Shown here one piece after another: positions 23,735 to 30,350 of a DNA stretch of 36,654 bases. Below the pieces are notes generated by a model. That model saw only the letters and a list, made by a program, of their open reading frames with translations, was not told where the DNA came from and did not search any database. The DNA is from Candidatus Aenigmatarchaeota archaeon (GTDB lineage Archaea; Aenigmatarchaeota; Aenigmatarchaeia; QMZP01): assembly GCA_016782405.1 (NCBI GenBank), contig JADHYO010000003.1, positions 1 to 36,654 on the forward strand. The letters run 5' to 3'. The position numbers and the translations under genes are program-made. Position 1 is the first letter of the stretch, and each line of letters opens with the position of its first letter.

Positions 23735-23938
23735 ATGGCTACGAAAAAAGTTGGGATAACAGGGAAATACGGTCCGCGTTATGGAAGGGTTATCAGAGAA
23801 AAGGTTGCAAAGGTAACCAAAAAGAAAAAACATTCCTGCCCACACTGCAAGCGGCCATCCCTTAAAAGAGAGGCAGCGGGGATTTGGCTATGCAAAAAGT
23901 GCGGACTGAAAATAGCTGGAAAGGCTTATAAACCTTGA
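23735..23938 (+). CDS. rpl37ae: 50S ribosomal protein L37Ae
   Basis: A 67-residue zinc-binding large-subunit ribosomal protein. Starts MATKKVGITGKYGPRYGRVI and binds zinc through CPHC (C35, C38) and CKKC (C53, C56). The start at 23735 is fixed by the family N-terminus; the frame extends 38 codons upstream inside rrp42. It is part of the exosome operon, as in many archaea. Confidence 0.96.
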   Translation: MATKKVGITGKYGPRYGRVIREKVAKVTKKKKHSCPHCKRPSLKREAAGIWLCKKCGLKIAGKAYKP

Positions 23939-23972
23939 TTGAGAATGTATATGTATCGCGCTTCAGGTGAAT

Positions 23973-24110
23973 ATGTATAAATGCATTGACTGCGGAAGGG
24001 AAGTTGAGCTTGACTTAAAAGGCACGATGAAAATCCAGTGCTCATATTGCGGTTACAGGATTCTGAAGAAGCTTCGCCCCAATGTGACGAAAAGGGTGAT
24101 TGCGAGGTAA
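23973..24110 (+). CDS. rpoP: DNA-directed RNA polymerase subunit P
   Basis: A 45-residue subunit equivalent to eukaryotic Rpb12, missed by a 60-residue length cut-off. MYKCIDCGREVELDLKG carries the first Cys pair, QCSYCGYRIL the second, followed by a basic tail KLRPNVTKRVIAR. The four cysteines (4, 7, 23, 26) bind zinc. CAGGTGAAT directly before the ATG is a ribosome-binding site. Its stop is 2 bases before the prefoldin ATG. Confidence 0.93.
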   Translation: MYKCIDCGREVELDLKGTMKIQCSYCGYRILKKLRPNVTKRVIAR

Positions 24111-24112
24111 TT

Positions 24113-24445
24113 ATGACAGCAAATCAACAGCAGCAACTTATTGGACAGGCTCAGCTTTACCAGCAGCAGATGCAGGGAATTCTTGCCCATAAAGAGGCTT
24201 TGAACATGCAGCTTGTTGAGATTGACAACGCCCTGGAGGAGATTGAGAAGTCAAAATCTGGGGAGGTTTACAAGATTTCAGGTCCATTACTTATCAAGGC
24301 TGAAAAAACTGCAGTTGAGAAGGAGCTGAAGGAAAAGAGGGAGCTTATTGATGTTAAGGCTAAAACAATGGAGAAAAGTGAGCATAAAATAAAGGCAAAG
24401 GTTGATGAACTTCGGGAGCAGCTAGCGAAAACAGGCGGCAGCTAA
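24113..24445 (+). CDS. pfdB: Prefoldin subunit beta
   Basis: A 110-residue chaperone subunit that joins alpha subunits in the hexameric prefoldin, which delivers unfolded proteins to the thermosome. Two long coiled-coil helices (QLYQQQMQGILAHKEALNMQ and the KELKEKRELIDVKAKTMEK helix) flank the beta hairpin EIEKSKSGEVYKISGPLLI. The start at 24113 has GAGGTAATT upstream and gives the family N-terminus; earlier in-frame codons lie in rpoP. No prefoldin alpha gene is in the window. Confidence 0.93.
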   Translation: MTANQQQQLIGQAQLYQQQMQGILAHKEALNMQLVEIDNALEEIEKSKSGEVYKISGPLLIKAEKTAVEKELKEKRELIDVKAKTMEKSEHKIKAKVDELREQLAKTGGS

Positions 24446-24464
24446 CATTTTGAGGGAGGGTCTT

Positions 24465-24713
24465 ATGGAAAAAAGCGGCGTTATTGCGCTTATAGAAGGT
24501 TTGATTGAAGATCGTGGGGTTCCGCAAAGGATAAAGAGCACACTCGAGGAATCACTGGAGATGTTGAACAGTGGCAGTTCACCTAATGAGAAAATATCAC
24601 ACATAATTTCTGTTTTGGACGATGCTTCTTCTAATCCCAACCTTTCCATGGGCGCTAGGACTCATATTTGGAATATTGTTTCCTCATTGGAAGGGGAGAT
24701 GGCAAAGAAATGA
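24465..24713 (+). CDS. UPF0147 family protein
   Basis: An 82-residue, all-helical archaeal protein of unknown function. It matches UPF0147 in size and in segments such as RGVPQRIKSTLEESLEML, EKISHIISVLDDASSNPNL and ARTHIWNIVSSLE. The ATG at 24465 follows a good ribosome-binding site (GGGAGGG). The earlier TTG at 24450 is part of the leader. In archaea this gene is often near prefoldin and ribosomal genes, as here. Confidence 0.85.
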   Translation: MEKSGVIALIEGLIEDRGVPQRIKSTLEESLEMLNSGSSPNEKISHIISVLDDASSNPNLSMGARTHIWNIVSSLEGEMAKK

Positions 24714-24785
24714 TTTTTGAAAAATCACCAAAAGCTTTTAAAACTAACATTCAAAAATCTATTACAGCGTTTTTATGGAGGGAAC

Positions 24786-25127
24786 ATGAGATTCAAGCTT
24801 TTTGGCAATGAAATGGAAGAAGTTGAAGAAGGCGGAGAAGGCTGGGTTGAAGTCAACATGGAGCACGGGACTGCTGCCCCAGGCAGGGTTGGCATTTCTG
24901 TGGAGAAGCTAAACGAGTTTGCTGACACCGAGAGAATTCTTCGCTCAGTGAGAAAGGGGAACATTATCTTCCTCAAAATAAAGGGCCTAAAGGAAAAAGA
25001 CATTGGGGAACTTAAAAGAGCTGTGGAGAAGCTCAAGAAAGCCATTGTAGCGAACAATGGAGACATTGCCGGTGTGGAGCAGGAATGGCTTATTCTCACG
25101 CCAGAATCTGCAAGTGTTGAGCGGTGA
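24786..25127 (+). CDS. sepF: SepF-like cell division protein
   Basis: A 113-residue SepF homologue, which in archaea anchors FtsZ to the membrane. The SepF core is visible: a first strand with VSISVEKLNEFADTERI-like sequence, RKGNIIFLKIKGLKEKD, a helix LKRAVEKLKKAI and the closing GDIAGVEQEWLILTPES. The N-terminal residues MRFKLFGN are the likely amphipathic membrane-binding end. GGAGGG precedes the ATG, and CTTTTAAAAC at 24735-24744 is its own TATA box, so it is not strictly part of the exosome operon. No ftsZ in the window. Confidence 0.85.
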   Translation: MRFKLFGNEMEEVEEGGEGWVEVNMEHGTAAPGRVGISVEKLNEFADTERILRSVRKGNIIFLKIKGLKEKDIGELKRAVEKLKKAIVANNGDIAGVEQEWLILTPESASVER

Positions 25128-25172
25128 AACACTTAAAAATTGTTTTATTTTACATTAAAACCAGGTGCATGA

Positions 25173-25249
25173 GCGTAAGCTTTTTATAGCTTAGTGTGAA
25201 GATTAAGGTGATTATGCTTCACTCAACAGTACTTACAGCAAACAATTGA
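25173..25249 (+). promoter_or_regulatory. Orphan promoter, ribosome-binding site and 11-codon ORF
   Basis: TATA-like CTTTTTATAGC, then AAGGTGATT immediately before ATG at 25214, then TGA at 25247-25249. All signals of an archaeal gene start are present, but the reading frame ends after MLHSTVLTANN. It may be the stump of a gene interrupted at this point, a leader peptide, or the promoter of a non-coding RNA. Confidence 0.45.
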
Positions 25250-25261
25250 AATTGGTTTGCT
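25237..25261 (+). repeat. Inverted repeat (hairpin)
   Basis: AGCAAAC (25237-25243) is the exact reverse complement of GTTTGCT (25255-25261). The inner bases AATT...AATT extend the stem with one bulge, giving about 11 bp around a GA turn. Confidence 0.6.
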
Positions 25262-25332
25262 AACTAGGGAAGAAAGGACGCCTCTTGAAGGAACCTGGAA
25301 ATGGTTTCCCAAGCGTGCGGCTTTGTCAGCTG

Positions 25333-25364
25333 AGTCTTTCCCCCTGGACAAACCTGGGAAGACT
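25333..25364 (+). repeat. Inverted repeat (hairpin)
   Basis: AGTCTT (25333-25338) pairs with AAGACT (25359-25364). CCC pairs with GGG further in, and a loop of about ACAAA closes it. Confidence 0.5.
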
Positions 25365-25398
25365 TTGCTTTCCTGTTGGGTGACTTTTGATTGTCTTT

Positions 25399-25494
25399 GA
25401 TCCGGGTTGGGTTATGGATATTCCCACCTTCAATATGTCCCTATTAAATCGCAGGAGTGTTCAACTTCTTCGGAAGTTCAATCTGACCCGGATC
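25399..25494 (+). repeat. Long-range stem enclosing a cUUCGg hairpin
   Basis: GATCCGGGT (25399-25407) is the exact reverse complement of ACCCGGATC (25486-25494). Inside lies AACTTC-TTCG-GAAGTT (25463-25478), a perfect 6-bp stem closed by a C(UUCG)G tetraloop, a loop type common in structured RNAs. The nesting argues for an RNA fold. Confidence 0.6.
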
Positions 25495-25621
25495 GCCATT
25501 AAAAGACACAACTTTAGGATAGGACAACTTTGTGGGCTTGGGATATTTGCTTCTTCTCATCTTTAGGATGCCACCTTCCCTTGCCTGTTTATTGGCCCCC
25601 TAGGGCTGGTTTTTTGGGAAG

Positions 25622-25635
25622 CGGCATTTGCCGCG
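25622..25635 (+). repeat. Short hairpin before the secreted-protein start
   Basis: GCGGCA followed by TT and TGCCGC is a perfect 6-bp inverted repeat, ending 12 bases before the ATG at 25648 and just before the AAAGGA ribosome-binding site. It could affect translation. Confidence 0.45.
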
Positions 25636-25647
25636 GAAAGGACTTCA

Positions 25648-26649
25648 ATGCGAAGTTTTATTGTGTTGGTTGTGGCCATGATGTTCATGGTACCCTGGGC
25701 TGATGCTCAGGCTCCGCAACCAAAGCAGGACCGGGTCACCCTGAAAAGCATTACCGGGGCGACTGACCCTCTTGTCTCAACAGCGACTTTCACCTACCAC
25801 ATCAAAATACTCAAGGGCAAGGGGAAGGATGTGCATTTCTTCCCCCCGCCGAACCAGAGGAGAAGTAAGCCGGCAGGGACAGTGACGGGTATTTCCAAGC
25901 TGACCCAAGATAATGATGAAAACATCACCGGATCAGGTCCCCCCCTGAACGGCTGGGTCCCGGTTGGGGGTAAGGTTCAGTTCACGTCTGGAAAGGGGAA
26001 GACAACAACCCGATATGGCATCAACTTTTTGGCCAAGGGCACCACATCCCAGGCCATGGGTCCGGGATTGTATGAGATGACAGTCGATGTTCCCAAGAAG
26101 AAAGGTAAGGGGGGATTCGTAGACCCTCGGGTAGGGATAGGTAGGTGGTATGTGACGTCGGATGGGAAGGGATATGTGAATGCAAAACTCTCCTCCCAGA
26201 ATAACAACGTCATCATGCAGTATGACGGAGAGAAGGACAGAACTCCCATCATCATACCGTTCCTGGAGGACAATATCCAGGCCGTGGTCTCGGCGACGAA
26301 CCACACCCCGGTGGATAAAATCCAGGCCGGTGGGACGCTCACACTCAAGGTCGAGCTGATCGAGGGCAACGTTCCCTACCTGGTAGTGTTCGGCACCAAC
26401 GAGCTGAACCCGGCATCGTGCTTCATCGGTGCCAGCCTCGAGGTGGCGCATGGGCCGCTTTTCATGGCCTCGCTACTGCCCGGCGTGATTCGGGGCGGTT
26501 TGGGGGTTGTGAATGAAGCGGGCGAGGCATTCGCCGAGCTCAACATCCCCAACGCTCTTACAGGGATCACGCTCCACATCCAAACGTTCTTCGTCACCCA
26601 CCAGGGTGGCAATAGCACGTTCCCCATCGAGGTGAACGTGACGAAGTAA
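25648..26649 (+). CDS. Secreted protein of unknown function, foreign-looking
   Basis: A 333-residue protein with a clear Sec signal peptide (MRSFIVLVVAMMFMVPWADA, cleavage probably after ADA). The mature part is beta-rich with repeated Gly/Thr strands and no Cys pair. The C-terminal third (GGLGVVNEAGEAFAELNIP, then LTGITLHIQTFFV) resembles a beta-sandwich seen at the end of exported proteins of Planctomycetota and similar bacteria; this is by eye only. Codons are much richer in C and G at third positions than in the neighbouring archaeal genes, and AAAGGA before the ATG is bacterial in style. It is probably horizontally acquired. No neighbour suggests a role. Confidence 0.75.
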   Translation: MRSFIVLVVAMMFMVPWADAQAPQPKQDRVTLKSITGATDPLVSTATFTYHIKILKGKGKDVHFFPPPNQRRSKPAGTVTGISKLTQDNDENITGSGPPLNGWVPVGGKVQFTSGKGKTTTRYGINFLAKGTTSQAMGPGLYEMTVDVPKKKGKGGFVDPRVGIGRWYVTSDGKGYVNAKLSSQNNNVIMQYDGEKDRTPIIIPFLEDNIQAVVSATNHTPVDKIQAGGTLTLKVELIEGNVPYLVVFGTNELNPASCFIGASLEVAHGPLFMASLLPGVIRGGLGVVNEAGEAFAELNIPNALTGITLHIQTFFVTHQGGNSTFPIEVNVTK

Positions 26650-26654
26650 CGAAT

Positions 26655-26736
26655 ACCGGGTTCGGGGTAGTGTCAGGACTTGCGGTTCCTAGTGGTATGT
26701 CCTGATTATTTGCAAACTGCAAATACCCGACCCGGT
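26655..26736 (+). repeat. Three-way-junction-like set of inverted repeats
   Basis: Outer stem: ACCGGGT (26655-26661) with ACCCGGT (26730-26736), continued by CGGG (26663-26666) with CCCG (26726-26729) past one bulged T. Inside are two perfect 7-bp hairpins: TCAGGAC/GTCCTGA (26673-26679/26699-26705) and ATTTGCA-AAC-TGCAAAT (26708-26724). All pairs nest without conflict. It starts 5 bases after the secreted-protein stop, and TTCTTTT follows, so it may also end that transcript. Confidence 0.65.
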
Positions 26737-26755
26737 TCTTTTGAATGAAAAGGCC

Positions 26756-26842
26756 GGGGCGGCTGGGAAAAACGAGCTGGGAGTTCGGTTGTTGTTGCCG
26801 ATTTATAGCTCTCACACATTTTCCCTCCTATCAGGCCGCCCC
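26756..26842 (+). repeat. Long imperfect hairpin
   Basis: Nested stems: GGGGCGGC with GCCGCCCC (26756-26763/26835-26842, 8 bp), GGGAAAA with TTTTCCC (26765-26771/26819-26825, 7 bp), GAGCT with AGCTC (26774-26778/26807-26811, 5 bp), then CGG/CCG near the tip. Such ordered complementarity is hard to get by chance. Confidence 0.65.
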
Positions 26843-27000
26843 GTGTCCTTTGTCGGATAGATTCCCAGTGAAATATTTGGGCTCTGAGCCGTTCATTACC
26901 CAGAGACCCTATGTATAAGCTTAACCCGCTTTATCTGTATTTTGGGTTCGGTTCAGGGCTCTTGAATATACATTGGTTCAGTTTTCTGGGATCGCCGGGA

Positions 27001-27074
27001 GGGGGCATCAAAAGAAAGACAGGAAGATCTCTTCACAGAGACCTCGTTTTACCTACTTCATGTTTCCTGCCCCC
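27001..27074 (+). repeat. Nested inverted repeat
   Basis: GGGGGC (27001-27006) with GCCCCC (27069-27074), AGGAA (27021-27025) with TTCCT (27064-27068), and an inner TCTCT-TCAC-AGAGA hairpin (27028-27041). Confidence 0.5.
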
Positions 27075-27111
27075 TGACCGGTTTGGCCAAGCGGGTACTT
27101 TTAATATGTTC

Positions 27112-27199
27112 GGGGAGGGTGTGTGCTGCGTTGGATTCTTTGAATTCAGTGATGTTGATCCCCCAATCAGCCCTGGTGCATACTCCTCCCCCTTTTTTT
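27112..27199 (+). terminator. Possible terminator at the end of the segment
   Basis: GGGGAGG (27112-27118) can pair with CCTCCCC (27185-27191), and a T7 tract (27193-27199) follows directly. The loop is long (66 bases), so the T tract alone may be the functional part, as is usual in archaea. Confidence 0.35.
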
Positions 27200-27261
27200 A
27201 AAAATAAAATTGGCTCGCTGTTTGTGTTGTCAACTTAGCGGGCACGATTAGAAATTCGGAT

Positions 27262-29127
27262 TTATTTGAGGCGGATTGCGTCTGTTGGGCGGGGAGCAAG
27301 TGTTTCCATGCGGAACATTTTATGCACATCGCGGGCGAGCTCCTGGCATTTCTTGGCTTCGCCATGAATCATCATGACCCTTTCAGGGCGGGAGCGGAGG
27401 CGGCGAACATAGTTTGTGAGTTGGTTCCTGCCGGAGTGGCCTGTCATGCCGTGGACTGTACCTATTTCCATGTCAATGTTCAGGGTTTTTGTCCTTCCAC
27501 CCTCACCGGCCATTGGGAGTGTTTTCCAGCCTTTCTGGATGCGGGAACCTAGTGTGGCTGGGTGCTGCCACCCTACAAACATTAGGGCGTTCTTTTTGTC
27601 AGGGGCCAATCCCTTCAAGTATTCAATTGCCGGGCCGCCAATAAGCATGCCTGAGGTTGCGAGGATTACTGCAGGTTCTGAGGAGTCTATGATGGAATCG
27701 CGCTCTTTTGGGGCAACGCGCTTGAACATGTCAGAGAGGAATGGGTTTTTACCGTAGCGGAAAATGTTCCGCTGCATGCTTCTGGAGAGGTATTCTGGAT
27801 AGGCTGTGTGGATTGCAGTTGCGTCCCATATCATACCCTCCATGTAGACTGGATGCTGGAAGTTGTTGCCCTCGAGGATGGACATGACCTCCTGGCCACG
27901 GCCAACAGCAAAGCTGGGGATTAGGATTTTTCCACCGCGCTCCATTGTTTTGTTGATCATTTCCATCATATTTGCTTCCACATCCCTTCTTTGGGGGAGA
28001 ATGTTGTCTGAGCCTCCGTATGTGGATTCCATTATTAGGGTTTCAACCCGCTTGAAGTCTGTCCAGGCAGGGTCACAGAGGCGGGTGGGGCCGAACTTGA
28101 AGTCTCCTGTATAAAGGAGGTTGTGCACGCCTTCTCCCACATGGAGATGGACCAGTGAGCTTCCTAGGAGGTGGCCTGCTGGTTGAAGTGTGAGACGCAT
28201 GTCTGGGGTTATGTCAGAAACCTCCCCGTAGCCTAAAGCAATGGAATGCTTCACCATTTTCTCTACTGCTTTTTTGGAGTAAGGAGGCGTCTTGCCGTTC
28301 CGTTGGCAGATGTCAATGTAGTCCAGGCAGAGGAGTACAATAGTATCGCGGGTTGGTGGTGTCAAGTAAAGGGGTCCTGTGAAACCCTTCTCGTAGAGGT
28401 AGGGGATCAAAGCCCCGTGATCAATATGTGAATGGGAAAGGACAACAGCGTCTAGATTACCAATGTCAAACTCCGGCACGTCCAGAAAGGGGTAGTCACC
28501 TGTTCCAGGCACAACCCCACAATCAAGCATTACATTGGAGTTTTTTGTCTGCACAAGAATGCAACTCCTTCCAACCTGGCGAGCAGCTCCGAGGAATGAT
28601 ACCCTAACCCAGTCATCCTCTTTAGAAACGTCAGAATTTATTTTCTGGCCTATTCTGTTCAGAAACTTCTTCCTGTAGTCAATCTCTGTGTGGAGGAGGT
28701 TTCTAACAGCGCGCACAATTGGAGACTTTATGCCAGGGGCGCGCTCAATCTTGGGCAGCCAGCAGGTTTCATTTTTTATCTTCCTGTAGGTTTCCCCGCC
28801 TTTACCGATTACCAGGCCAGGTTTCTGGGCCTCTATAATGACCTTCCCGAGTTCTGGTTCAAAATAAATTGCATGGATGCCTGCATCCTCTGAGATTGTC
28901 TTCTCGATGAACTCTTTTGTCTTTTCTGGGTCCTTTGTTATGGAAAGATCGGGACGCAGCTCCACGCGCTTTTTCAGTTCCCTTACAATAGAGCGGATTG
29001 TTGATTCTCCATTCTGGAAAAAGTCCTTGTTCTTCGTGTACATTACAATCTCAGAAGCTTCAAATTTCATCTCAGTGATATCTGCATCTGAGGGAAGCTT
29101 TTTTTGCAGTTCCTTTAAGATAGACAT
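27262..29127 (-). CDS. fttA: aCPSF1/FttA: beta-CASP ribonuclease and transcription termination factor
   Basis: A 621-residue archaeal CPSF73-like nuclease that cuts nascent RNA and terminates transcription. N-terminal KH domains occupy about 1-145, with GLVIGKGGETYRKI (GxxG at 108-111). The metallo-beta-lactamase core has HSHIDH (H232, H234, D236, H237), LTLQPAGHLLGSS and LLYTGDFKF. The beta-CASP domain includes ILIPSFAVGRGQEV, ATSGML and the C-terminal GMTGHSGRNQL and MIHGEAKKC. It lies 46 bases downstream of psmB, with AAAGGAGAGG before its ATG. This psmB-aCPSF1 pairing recurs in archaea. Confidence 0.96.
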   Translation of the reverse strand: MSILKELQKKLPSDADITEMKFEASEIVMYTKNKDFFQNGESTIRSIVRELKKRVELRPDLSITKDPEKTKEFIEKTISEDAGIHAIYFEPELGKVIIEAQKPGLVIGKGGETYRKIKNETCWLPKIERAPGIKSPIVRAVRNLLHTEIDYRKKFLNRIGQKINSDVSKEDDWVRVSFLGAARQVGRSCILVQTKNSNVMLDCGVVPGTGDYPFLDVPEFDIGNLDAVVLSHSHIDHGALIPYLYEKGFTGPLYLTPPTRDTIVLLCLDYIDICQRNGKTPPYSKKAVEKMVKHSIALGYGEVSDITPDMRLTLQPAGHLLGSSLVHLHVGEGVHNLLYTGDFKFGPTRLCDPAWTDFKRVETLIMESTYGGSDNILPQRRDVEANMMEMINKTMERGGKILIPSFAVGRGQEVMSILEGNNFQHPVYMEGMIWDATAIHTAYPEYLSRSMQRNIFRYGKNPFLSDMFKRVAPKERDSIIDSSEPAVILATSGMLIGGPAIEYLKGLAPDKKNALMFVGWQHPATLGSRIQKGWKTLPMAGEGGRTKTLNIDMEIGTVHGMTGHSGRNQLTNYVRRLRSRPERVMMIHGEAKKCQELARDVHKMFRMETLAPRPTDAIRLK

Positions 29128-29173
29128 TATTTTCCTCTCCTTTTACTCAAGAACCGGATATAAAGATAAAAAA

Positions 29174-29815
29174 TTATTTCTTCATTAGCTTTTCCACTTC
29201 ACTTACTGGAACCCGCCTGAAGCCATTTGCGTCAATCACTGCGAGGTCTATTCCTTCCCCGCCGGATGCAATGTCACGCTGGACTGCAGAAGAAATGGCG
29301 TCAACTATCAGTTTCTTCCCTCTTGCAACATCAATGCCTTTTTTGTAGCCATTCTCCAATACCCCAAATGCCATTGGGCTTCCAGAACCAGAGGAGAAAT
29401 ATTCATCCTCTTCTATTAGTGAACCGTCAGGTGCGAATGAGAACAGTCGCGGCTTGGTGTCATAGCCCCCTACAACCAATTGGACAATATATGGGTAGAA
29501 ACGTCGGGCATAGAGCATATTTGATATTAGGTTTGCTGCTGCCTCTATTTTAATTGGTCTTTTTTCTTTTAGGTGGTAGAGCCTTAGTTCTGCCTTGATA
29601 TATCTTTCCAGGGCTTGGGCATCCCCGACAACACCAGCAATAGTCATCCCTATATGATTATCCAGTTGCCGCACTTTTTCTGCTTTTTTGCTTGCCACAA
29701 GATAGCCCATTGTGGCTTTTTTCTCTGCACCAATTACAACACCGTCAGAACATATCATGCCAACGGTTGTTGTGCCGGTTTCAATTTTTTTTGGAATTTC
29801 CGCGTCTTTTAGCAT
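29174..29815 (-). CDS. psmB: 20S proteasome subunit beta
   Basis: A 213-residue catalytic subunit of the archaeal proteasome. A 14-residue propeptide ending IETG is cleaved to expose Thr15 in TTTVG as nucleophile. GVVIGAEKKATMGYLVASK contains the catalytic Asp-to-Glu/Lys region (Lys33-equivalent), and SSGSGSPMAFGVLE the conserved SGSG loop. ATTTATAACAGG at 29846-29857 is the likely TATA box, and AGGTAAT precedes the ATG. First gene of the psmB-fttA operon. Confidence 0.96.
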   Translation of the reverse strand: MLKDAEIPKKIETGTTTVGMICSDGVVIGAEKKATMGYLVASKKAEKVRQLDNHIGMTIAGVVGDAQALERYIKAELRLYHLKEKRPIKIEAAANLISNMLYARRFYPYIVQLVVGGYDTKPRLFSFAPDGSLIEEDEYFSSGSGSPMAFGVLENGYKKGIDVARGKKLIVDAISSAVQRDIASGGEGIDLAVIDANGFRRVPVSEVEKLMKK

Positions 29816-29897
29816 CGCTATTACCTGTAAATTTAGAAGGAGCCTGTTATAAATTAATGAGCTCGGGGGTTTATAAAGGTTATGCCTAGTGGGGGTT

Positions 29898-30350
29898 TCA
29901 CTTCTTCAGCAACCTCTTCAGCTCCTCTTGAAAAGATTGGATATCTGTGAATTCTCTGTAGACTGAGGCGAAGCGGATGTATGCAACCTTGTCTATACTC
30001 TTCAACTTCTTAACAACGAGGTCGCCGATTACTGAGCTTACCACTTCCTGGGACGGGCGCTTTCTCAGCTCATTTTCAACCTGATCCAGAAGCCTTTCGA
30101 TCTTTTCCTGTTTCACTGGGCGCTTCTCGCAGGCCTTCATTACACCCATCTTGAGCTTGCCCCTGTCAAACATCTCCCGCTTACCACCCTTCTTGATGAC
30201 AACAAGGTCCCCTACCTCCACGCGTTCGTAGGTGGTGAAGCGCTTTTTGCATGACAAGCACTCCCTTCTACGGCGTGTGGCTTTAACGTCAGGGGTTTCT
30301 CGCTTGTCAACAACCCTGCTTCCGTCATGGCTGCAGAACGGGCATTTCAT
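29898..30350 (-). CDS. nrdR: Transcriptional repressor NrdR
   Basis: A 150-residue regulator of ribonucleotide reductase genes. The N-terminal zinc ribbon is MKCPFCSHDGSRVVDKRET then CLSCKKRFTTYE. The ATP-cone follows at about 47-140 (VVIKKGGKREMFDRGKLKMG, AYIRFASVYREF). In bacteria it binds ATP/dATP, oligomerises and represses nrd genes through paired NrdR boxes; two such boxes lie upstream of the reductase in this window. NrdR is widespread in bacteria but patchy in archaea. Its ATG overlaps the NUDIX stop (ATGA); it is last in the PduO-NUDIX-NrdR operon. Confidence 0.95.
   Translation of the reverse strand: MKCPFCSHDGSRVVDKRETPDVKATRRRRECLSCKKRFTTYERVEVGDLVVIKKGGKREMFDRGKLKMGVMKACEKRPVKQEKIERLLDQVENELRKRPSQEVVSSVIGDLVVKKLKSIDKVAYIRFASVYREFTDIQSFQEELKRLLKK

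Larger units (their letters stand above)
25128..25647. other. Non-coding left flank of the 25-27 kb segment
   Basis: T-rich sequence after sepF (25139-25152) looks like its terminator. CTTTTTATAGC at about 25174-25184 is a TATA box and AAGGTGATTATG at 25205-25216 a ribosome-binding site with start codon, but the frame stops after 11 codons. From 25237 on there are several inverted repeats listed separately. A minus-stop frame from 25212 stays open to 25410 and, past one TGA, to 25502, but has no usable start. No known RNA family recognised. Confidence 0.45.
26650..27240. other. Non-coding right flank of the 25-27 kb segment
   Basis: About 590 bases without a convincing gene. It is packed with nested inverted repeats (listed separately) and ends in C-runs followed by a T7 tract near 27193-27199. 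A 96-codon frame at 26911-27201 is low-complexity and crosses these repeats, so I do not call it. No tRNA, rRNA or known RNA family recognised. Confidence 0.5.

Noticed and set aside
25212-25502. A long frame in the left flank with one internal stop
   Set aside because: No ATG or good GTG start, and the codons cross several hairpins. It could be a decayed gene, but support is too weak to call a pseudogene.
26655-26842. Integron attC site after the secreted gene
   Set aside because: A single ORF followed by an imperfect palindrome fits the idea, but the required RYYYAAC/GTTRRRY ends are not seen and no integrase is present.
27080-27100. tRNA-like string TTTGGCCAAGCGGGTA
   Set aside because: It resembles a tRNA-Leu/Ser D-arm, but no acceptor stem, anticodon arm or T-loop can be built around it.
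26911-27201. A 96-codon plus-strand frame in the right flank
   Set aside because: Low-complexity, rich in Phe/Gly/Pro, no ribosome-binding site, ends in the T tract, and overlaps nested inverted repeats. More likely chance.
25205-27240. Group I/II intron or transposon
   Set aside because: No reverse transcriptase, endonuclease or transposase motif, no domain V-like hairpin, and no convincing terminal direct or inverted repeats. Only a weak AAATTGGYTYGCT match is found at both edges (25250 and 27209).
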